Position numbers and translations under genes: made by a program
In this document: positions 59,469-64,000 of the stretch, in pieces
Layout: each line of letters begins with the position of its first letter
Position numbering within the stretch: position 1 is the first letter of the stretch
NCBI GenBank assembly: GCA_016711095.1
Contig: JADJTP010000002.1
Coordinates: 682,001-746,000 of the forward strand
Origin: Actinomycetales bacterium
GTDB lineage: Bacteria > Actinomycetota > Actinomycetes > Actinomycetales > Dermatophilaceae
Direction of reading: 5' to 3'
DNA: 64,000 bases
The notes under the pieces: generated by a model
Told to the model about the DNA's origin: nothing
Databases searched by the model: none
Seen by the model: only the letters and a program-made list of their open reading frames with translations

Positions 59469-60653
59469 GTGGCGCACACCTCATGCGGCCCCGCGCGGCG
59501 CGTCGTGCTTGACGCCTCGGCCGGCCCCGTGCACCCGGCGGCCCGCGAGACGATGGCGGCCGCATGGGAGAGCGGCTGGGCAGATCCGCGGCGCTTGCAT
59601 GCCGAGGGCCGCCGAGCCTCCCGCCTGCTCGACGACGCCCGCGCGGCTCTCGCCGATGGTCTCGGAGTGCGCCCGCAGGAGCTCTCCTTCACTCCAGGGG
59701 GTCCCGCGGCGCTGCGCTTGGGCCTGACAGGCCTGCAGTATGCCGCGCGCCGCACCGGTGCCCGGCTGGTCACCTCGGCGGTCGAGCACTCGGCCATCCT
59801 GCACGACGGCCGGTATGCCGCCGGTCAGGCCGGCGACCCGCTTCGACACGCTGAGGTCGAGGTCGACGCCCTGGCGCGGGTCGACCTCGACGCGTGGGCA
59901 GAAGCCCTGGCTGTCCCGGGAACAGCCGTCGCCGCGCTTGCAGCCGCCAACGGCGAGGTCGGCACCCGCCAGCCGCTGGCCGCGGCCCACGAGCAGTGCC
60001 GCCGACGCGGCATACCCCTGATGGTCGACGCGTTGGCGACCCTGGGACGCGACCCGGTGCCGACCGAGTTCGACGTACTCGCCGGGGACGCCCGGTCCTG
60101 GGGCGGGCCGAGCGGTGTGGGGGTGCTCATCGTGCCGGCTCGTACCCGGTGGCGTCGTGACGCGCCGCCGAGCGAGTTGGAGGCCGGCAGGGTCGATATC
60201 GAGCCGGTGCTGCCGCTGGTGCTCGGTGCCGCCGAGGCGTGGCGGCAGCAGGCCGACACGTGGCAACGGGACGCGCGGCAGGCCCACGCCCTCATCGAGC
60301 GCGTGCGGGTCGCGGTCGCGGCGATCGCGGACAGCGACCTGCCCGGCGACCCCGACGACCGGCTGCCGCACGTGCTCACCTGCTCGTTCCTGCTGGCCGA
60401 CGGCGAGGCGCTGGTCACCGAGCTCGACCGGCGAGGTTTCGCGGTGGCGTCGGGGTCGGCCTGCACGGCCAGCACCCTGGAGCCCAGCCATGTGCTCGCG
60501 GCGATGGGAGCGCTCACCCACGGCAACATTCGCCTCACCCTCCCGCTGCAGGCCGTCTACCCGGGGGTCGACCGCAGCGCCGACGTCGAGGACTTCGCCG
60601 CAGCCCTGCCTGACGCAGTCGCGGCGGTGCGAGCTCAGCTGGCCGGCCGATGA
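59469..60653 (+). CDS. Cysteine desulfurase-like aminotransferase class V protein without any lysine
   Basis: A 394-residue protein of the NifS/IscS fold. It keeps the PLP-stacking His (SAVEHSAIL), the pyridine-binding Asp (MVDALATLG) and the sulfur-carrying Cys loop ASGSACTAS. Where family enzymes have SGHK with the Schiff-base lysine it reads AGDARSWGGPSGVG, and there is no lysine anywhere in the protein. It cannot form the usual internal aldimine, so either it works as a sulfur acceptor/scaffold or binds PLP differently. Its stop overlaps tusA by 4 nt, indicating a shared sulfur-transfer task. Confidence 0.85.
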   Translation: MAHTSCGPARRVVLDASAGPVHPAARETMAAAWESGWADPRRLHAEGRRASRLLDDARAALADGLGVRPQELSFTPGGPAALRLGLTGLQYAARRTGARLVTSAVEHSAILHDGRYAAGQAGDPLRHAEVEVDALARVDLDAWAEALAVPGTAVAALAAANGEVGTRQPLAAAHEQCRRRGIPLMVDALATLGRDPVPTEFDVLAGDARSWGGPSGVGVLIVPARTRWRRDAPPSELEAGRVDIEPVLPLVLGAAEAWRQQADTWQRDARQAHALIERVRVAVAAIADSDLPGDPDDRLPHVLTCSFLLADGEALVTELDRRGFAVASGSACTASTLEPSHVLAAMGALTHGNIRLTLPLQAVYPGVDRSADVEDFAAALPDAVAAVRAQLAGR

Positions 60654-61081
60654 CCGACGCCACCTCGCGCACGCCCCGCGAGCCCAACGAGCCACTCAAG
60701 CCCAGCGAGCCACTCGAGCCTCGCGAGCCGCAGGACGGCGCACCGCGTGCCCCGAATCCCGTGGTGCTCGTCGACGCCCGAGGGCTGCGTTGTCCGCTAC
60801 CGGTGCTGCGGCTCGCGCAAGCCCTCGACAGTGTGCCGGTGGGCACCCACGTCCGGCTGCTGGCTACCGATCCGGCGGCCCACACCGACGTCGCCGCGTT
60901 TGCCCGGATCCGCGGCATGACGCTCGTCTCCAGGACCGACGAAGGCGACCACACGGCATACGTGGTGGGTCGGCTCAGCGCCACGACGCAGGCAACGGCG
61001 TCTGCAACGCCGCCGAGAGCTGCCGCAGGTATGCCGCCCGCGGCACCTCCCGGGCGCCCATCGACGCCAGGTGCGGAGTGA
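60650..61081 (+). CDS. TusA-family sulfurtransferase
   Basis: A 143-residue protein: a Pro/Glu-rich lead of about 40 residues (PNEPLKPSEPLEPREP), the TusA domain VVLVDARGLRCPLPVLRLAQAL with the persulfide-carrying Cys before Pro-Leu-Pro, and a low-complexity tail. Passes sulfur from a desulfurase to tRNA thiolation or other acceptors in known systems. Coupled to the upstream desulfurase-like gene by ATGA overlap. The last 107 bp are antisense to the end of aat, so the tail may be an accident of an extended frame. Confidence 0.85.
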   Translation: MTDATSRTPREPNEPLKPSEPLEPREPQDGAPRAPNPVVLVDARGLRCPLPVLRLAQALDSVPVGTHVRLLATDPAAHTDVAAFARIRGMTLVSRTDEGDHTAYVVGRLSATTQATASATPPRAAAGMPPAAPPGRPSTPGAE

Positions 61082-61649
61082 GCCACTGGACGTCGAGCAG
61101 GCGACGCGGGTCGCCGTCGTCGGCCAACATGTCACGCAGGGCCACCAGGGCCACCTTGGAGGCATCGTCGACTCGGTGGAACATCGATTCACCAGCGAAC
61201 AAGCCACCGATCGCCACCCCATAGAGCCCGCCGACGAGCTCGTCCCGTTGCCACACCTCGACCGAATGCGCCCACCCGAGTCGATGCAGGTCGGCATAGG
61301 CGTGGGCGACCGAACGGGTGATCCATCGCCCGTCCCGGCGCGGGTCGGCACACGCGGCAACGACCCGCTCGAAGCAGACATCGACGCTCACTCGCAGGCG
61401 CCGACAGGACCGGCGCAAGGATCGGCTGACCCGAAGAGCCTCGAGAGGGAGGACTCCGCGGGGGTCCGGCGACCACCACCCCATGGGTCTGCCGCCGTTG
61501 CGCCCGAGCCCCATGGGAAAGACCCCGGCGCGGTAGGCCGCGAGGATCGTCGCCGGGGCCAGGTCCGCTCCGACACCGATGAGGTCCTCCCCCGGCTCGG
61601 CCCGTTCGACGGAGAAGAGGTAGCTGGGGGCGCCAGGGTCCTGTGGCAT
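60975..61649 (-). CDS. aat: Leucyl/phenylalanyl-tRNA--protein transferase
   Basis: Adds Leu or Phe to N-terminal Lys/Arg of proteins, marking them for ClpS/ClpAP-type degradation. The 224-residue protein has the family motifs YRAGVFPMG, WWSPDPRGVLPLEALRVSRSL, AYADLHRLGWAHSVEVW and LFAGESMFHRVDDASKVALV, and a late LLDVQWLTPHLASMGA. The start is ATG 61649. It overlaps the convergent tusA by 107 bp. Confidence 0.93.
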   Translation of the reverse strand: MPQDPGAPSYLFSVERAEPGEDLIGVGADLAPATILAAYRAGVFPMGLGRNGGRPMGWWSPDPRGVLPLEALRVSRSLRRSCRRLRVSVDVCFERVVAACADPRRDGRWITRSVAHAYADLHRLGWAHSVEVWQRDELVGGLYGVAIGGLFAGESMFHRVDDASKVALVALRDMLADDGDPRRLLDVQWLTPHLASMGAREVPRAAYLRQLSAALQTPLPASWR

Positions 61650-61673
61650 GTCTGCGCGAGACGTCGACGCTGG

Positions 61674-62660
61674 TCAGGGCCTGGGACAGTGCACGTGCGC
61701 GCTGATTTCGGCCGCGGCGTCGTCGCCGTAGACCGTTCCCACCCGCTCGAGGACGGCGCGTGTGGACAGGGTGTATTCCTGGGTGCCCACCGTCTCGATG
61801 ACGTATGCCGCGAGCGTCGAGCCCAACTCGGCGCATCGTCGGTGTGCGAGCCCCGCGCACAGCCCGGTGAGGAAGCCCCCCCGGAACGCGTCTCCCACCC
61901 CGGTGGGGTCGACCGGGGTGATCCCAGGCACGACATCGACGTGGATCGGGTCGTGGCCGCGCTGGTAGATCGTCGCGCCGTCCTTGCCCTTGGTCGTCAC
62001 CTGGACCCCGACCGCGGCGGCGACGTCCGCACTGTCCCAGCCTGTCTTCTGCGCGATCATGTGCGACTCGTACTCGTTGGTGAACAGATAGGCGGCGCCG
62101 TCGATGAGATCGCGGATGCCCGCCCCATCGAGCCAGGCCAGCTGTTGAGAGGGATCAGCAGCGAAGGCGATCTCGCGGGTGCGGCACTCGTCGGTATGCC
62201 GCTGCATCGCCGCCGGGTCGTTCGGGCCGATCAGCACGAGGTCGAGGCCGCCGACCCGGTCGGCGACGGGTTGAAGCTCGATCGCCCTGGCCTCGCTCAT
62301 CGCCCCGGGATAGAAGGTGGCGATCTGGGCCATGTCGACGTCGGTCGTGCACACGAACCGGGCGGTGTGCGCCTTGCCGGAGACGAGGATGGATTCGCAG
62401 TCGACCCCGTGACGTTCGAGCCAGGAGCGGTAGTCCGCGAAGTCCTTGCCGACGGCGCCCACGAGAATCGGCCGTTGCCCGAGATTGGCCATGCCGAAAG
62501 CGATGTTGGCGGCGATCCCTCCTCGACGGATCTGCAGGTCCTCGGCCAAGAAGGACAGTGAGATCTTGTCGAGTTGCTCGACAACGAGGGAATCGGCGAA
62601 CCGACCCGCGAAGGTCATCAGGTGGTCAGTGGCGATGCTCCCGGTGACGGCGACGCGCAT
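61674..62660 (-). CDS. Adenosine kinase / PfkB-family carbohydrate kinase
   Basis: Corresponds to M. tuberculosis AdoK (Rv2202c), which phosphorylates adenosine. The 328-residue ribokinase-fold protein shows VTGSIATDHLM, GGIAANIAFGMANLG, and the anion-hole/catalytic motif DPTGVGDAFRGGFLTGL with Asp as base. The ATG at 62660 is chosen over the GTG at 62666 because TAGCGT sits directly against the latter, giving a 6-nt gap to the ATG. Substrate is inferred from synteny. Confidence 0.87.
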   Translation of the reverse strand: MRVAVTGSIATDHLMTFAGRFADSLVVEQLDKISLSFLAEDLQIRRGGIAANIAFGMANLGQRPILVGAVGKDFADYRSWLERHGVDCESILVSGKAHTARFVCTTDVDMAQIATFYPGAMSEARAIELQPVADRVGGLDLVLIGPNDPAAMQRHTDECRTREIAFAADPSQQLAWLDGAGIRDLIDGAAYLFTNEYESHMIAQKTGWDSADVAAAVGVQVTTKGKDGATIYQRGHDPIHVDVVPGITPVDPTGVGDAFRGGFLTGLCAGLAHRRCAELGSTLAAYVIETVGTQEYTLSTRAVLERVGTVYGDDAAAEISAHVHCPRP

Positions 62661-62666
62661 GCGCAC

Positions 62667-62672
62667 ACGCTA
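62667..62672 (-). promoter_or_regulatory. -10 hexamer TAGCGT for the adenosine kinase gene
   Basis: Read leftward, TAGCGT is followed by 6 nt and the ATG at 62660. Confidence 0.5.
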
Positions 62673-62757
62673 GCGCCCACGCAGTCGCGTTCCGGGACCC
62701 GGCTCGGCTGTCCGGGTCCGTAACCCAGGCGGCGGCCGGTGGCCGGGACCGCGGGAG

Positions 62758-63114
62758 TCAGCTGAAGCTGTCGCCGCAGGCGCAGGAGCTGCCTGCGTTG
62801 GGGTTGTCGATGGTGAAGCCCTGCTTCTCGATGGTGTCGGCGAAGTCGATCGTCGCACCCATGAGGTAGGGGGCGCTCATCCGGTCGACGACGACCTCGA
62901 CTCCGCCGAAGTCGCGCACGGCGTCGCCGTCGAGCGTGCGCTCGTCGAAATAGAGCTGGTAGATGAGGCCCGAGCAGCCGCCGGGCTGGACGCCGACGCG
63001 CAGGCGCAGGTCGTCGCGACCCTCCTGGGCCAGCAGGCTCTTGACCTTGGTGGCGGCGAAGTCGGTGAGCTCGACGCCGTGGGTCTGGGTGCTGGTCTGG
63101 TCCTGGACGCTCAT
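62758..63114 (-). CDS. erpA: A-type iron-sulfur cluster insertion protein
   Basis: A 118-residue HesB/IscA-family carrier with the three conserved Cys: GGCSG (about residue 48) and SSCACGDSF at the C terminus. Delivers [Fe-S] clusters to apoproteins. M. tuberculosis Rv2204c is the positional relative. ATG 63114 (MSVQDQTS) follows GAGGAA. It lies about 90 nt before the adenosine kinase and behind the glycerate kinase, all leftward. Confidence 0.92.
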   Translation of the reverse strand: MSVQDQTSTQTHGVELTDFAATKVKSLLAQEGRDDLRLRVGVQPGGCSGLIYQLYFDERTLDGDAVRDFGGVEVVVDRMSAPYLMGATIDFADTIEKQGFTIDNPNAGSSCACGDSFS

Positions 63115-63204
63115 GTCAGTGGTTCCTCGCGGGGTCGTTGGGCTCAGGGATCCGGTGGCGGCTGTCGTCAGCGACAACAGGCGCCGCGGAGGACTTGTTC
63201 CCCC

Positions 63205-64000
63205 TCAGGGTACGTCCCCGAGGTGAGGTCCACCTAACTGTTCTTGGGGCGACCAGGTCCGCGCCACCGCCTCGGCCCGGGCGGCCAGGGCACCGGCCGG
63301 GTCGACGGCGAAGGCCGACCACTGGCCCAGGGAGCTCGCGACGGCATACGCGCCGCTGAAGCCAGCTGCCATCGTCTCGCGCCTGCCGGCCTCGGTGCGT
63401 CCACAGATGCCGACGACCGGTATGCCGCGCTCCGCCGCGGCCGCCGCGGCGACCGTGACCGGCGACCCGGCGAGTTCGTGCCACCCGAGCACCGCCGTGC
63501 CCGTCACGAGCAGATCGGCGTGCTCGAGGGCGGCGCCGAGCCCGACCGCGGCCGCGCCGGCTTCGGCGCCGTCAAGCAGGCGCGCCCCCAACAGACTCAT
63601 CCCGAAACCCAGGCCCGCTCCGGCACCAACGCCCGGCCGTCGGTCGAGCCGCAACGGCCGCCCGGTCATGAGGTCCAACGGCTCCGGCAGCCCAGCCCGG
63701 ATGAGGTGGATGGCGTGACTGAGGGCCGACTCGATCTGCTGAGCCGTGCGGGGGTCCTCCCCCGGGCTCGGCGATTGGGTGGCTGCGACGCCCGACAGGC
63801 CCAGCAGCGGCTGATGTACGTCGCCGATCGCCACGAGGTCGACGGTGCGCGGCCACACTCCCTCGATCTCACGCCCGCCGAGGCCTTCAAGGTCGCTGCG
63901 CTGCAGTCCTGCCAAGCCGCGCGCGCCTACCTGCAGGGCGGGACCGGATCCGTCGACCAGCGCTCCCAGCAGCCCCAGGCCGCCGTCGAGCACGACGGCG
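63205..64000 (-). CDS. Glycerate kinase (GlxK family), N-terminal part cut by the window edge
   Basis: The visible C-terminal 262 or more residues match type I glycerate kinase: GGREIEGVWPRTVDLVAIGDVHQPLLG, GAGAGLGFGMSLLGARL and LVTGTAVLGWHEL before a Gly/Ala-rich sugar-phosphate site (PVVGICGRTEA). The enzyme phosphorylates D-glycerate. M. tuberculosis Rv2205c is the positional relative. The start is beyond base 64000. Confidence 0.85.
   Translation of the reverse strand, partial: AVVLDGGLGLLGALVDGSGPALQVGARGLAGLQRSDLEGLGGREIEGVWPRTVDLVAIGDVHQPLLGLSGVAATQSPSPGEDPRTAQQIESALSHAIHLIRAGLPEPLDLMTGRPLRLDRRPGVGAGAGLGFGMSLLGARLLDGAEAGAAAVGLGAALEHADLLVTGTAVLGWHELAGSPVTVAAAAAAERGIPVVGICGRTEAGRRETMAAGFSGAYAVASSLGQWSAFAVDPAGALAARAEAVARTWSPQEQLGGPHLGDVP

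Overview
The window is about 70% GC, densely coded on both strands, and carries marker genes of a Gram-positive high-GC actinobacterium: SepH, a PknL/Rv2175c pair, class II DAHP synthase, the actinobacterial bcc-aa3 respiratory genes with CtaF, and GTG/TTG starts. From about 27.6 kb to the right edge the gene order follows the Mycobacterium tuberculosis Rv2172c-Rv2205c region (metF-like, idsA, Rv2175c, pknL, aroG, acyltransferase, SRPBCC protein, DEDD exonuclease/UvrC-like protein, trpD, ctaE-qcrCAB, ctaF/ctaD/ctaC, adenosine kinase, erpA, glycerate kinase). The left part looks like Micrococcales (Intrasporangiaceae/Dermatophilaceae type); that placement is inference. No rRNA, tRNA, insertion sequence, prophage or CRISPR array was seen.

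Layout. 0-7.2 kb: sepH, then a leftward run of thymidine kinase, an alkaline-phosphatase-fold protein, DUF5998 and a GNAT/acyl-CoA-synthetase-like protein acetyltransferase; a nitroreductase diverges. 7.3-17.3 kb: the two type IIA topoisomerase subunits point at each other and enclose a sucrase/ferredoxin-like protein and a GH36 alpha-galactosidase, beta-fructosidase-like enzyme and LacI regulator operon. 17.6-18.8 kb: small conserved actinobacterial proteins. 18.9-26.7 kb: a leftward DNA-damage polymerase cassette (DUF6504, HEPN protein, DnaE2, methyltransferase, DinB) headed by a near-perfect LexA box just downstream of a TTGACA-N18-TACAGT promoter. 26.9-37 kb: DUF4126, metF, idsA, ldh, Rv2175c homologue, pknL, a drug/metabolite transporter, threonine aldolase and aroG. 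37-46 kb: mixed housekeeping genes. 46.2-50.2 kb: a small Cys-rich protein and a DEDD/GIY-YIG nuclease diverge from a perfect 23-bp inverted repeat that reads as two mirrored RecA-NDp (PafBC-type) damage promoters; trpD and a receiver-only protein follow. 50.4-59.4 kb: the bcc-aa3 oxidase genes. 59.5-64 kb: a cysteine-desulfurase-like protein without any lysine, TusA, Aat, adenosine kinase, ErpA and a cut glycerate kinase.

Three observations stand out. (i) The octamer GTATGCCG occurs about 70 times, evenly on both strands, where composition predicts two or three; it occurs in several reading frames and in intergenic DNA. (ii) Two separate DNA-damage circuits, LexA-type and PafBC-type, can be read directly from promoter sequences. 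(iii) At least fourteen genes begin right after a TANNNT-type -10 with a 6-7 nt gap, indicating widespread leaderless transcription.

Three genes (HEPN protein, pknL, winged-helix protein) contain single-base indels in G/C homopolymers. These restore cleanly when corrected and are probably sequencing errors, though this cannot be settled from the sequence alone.
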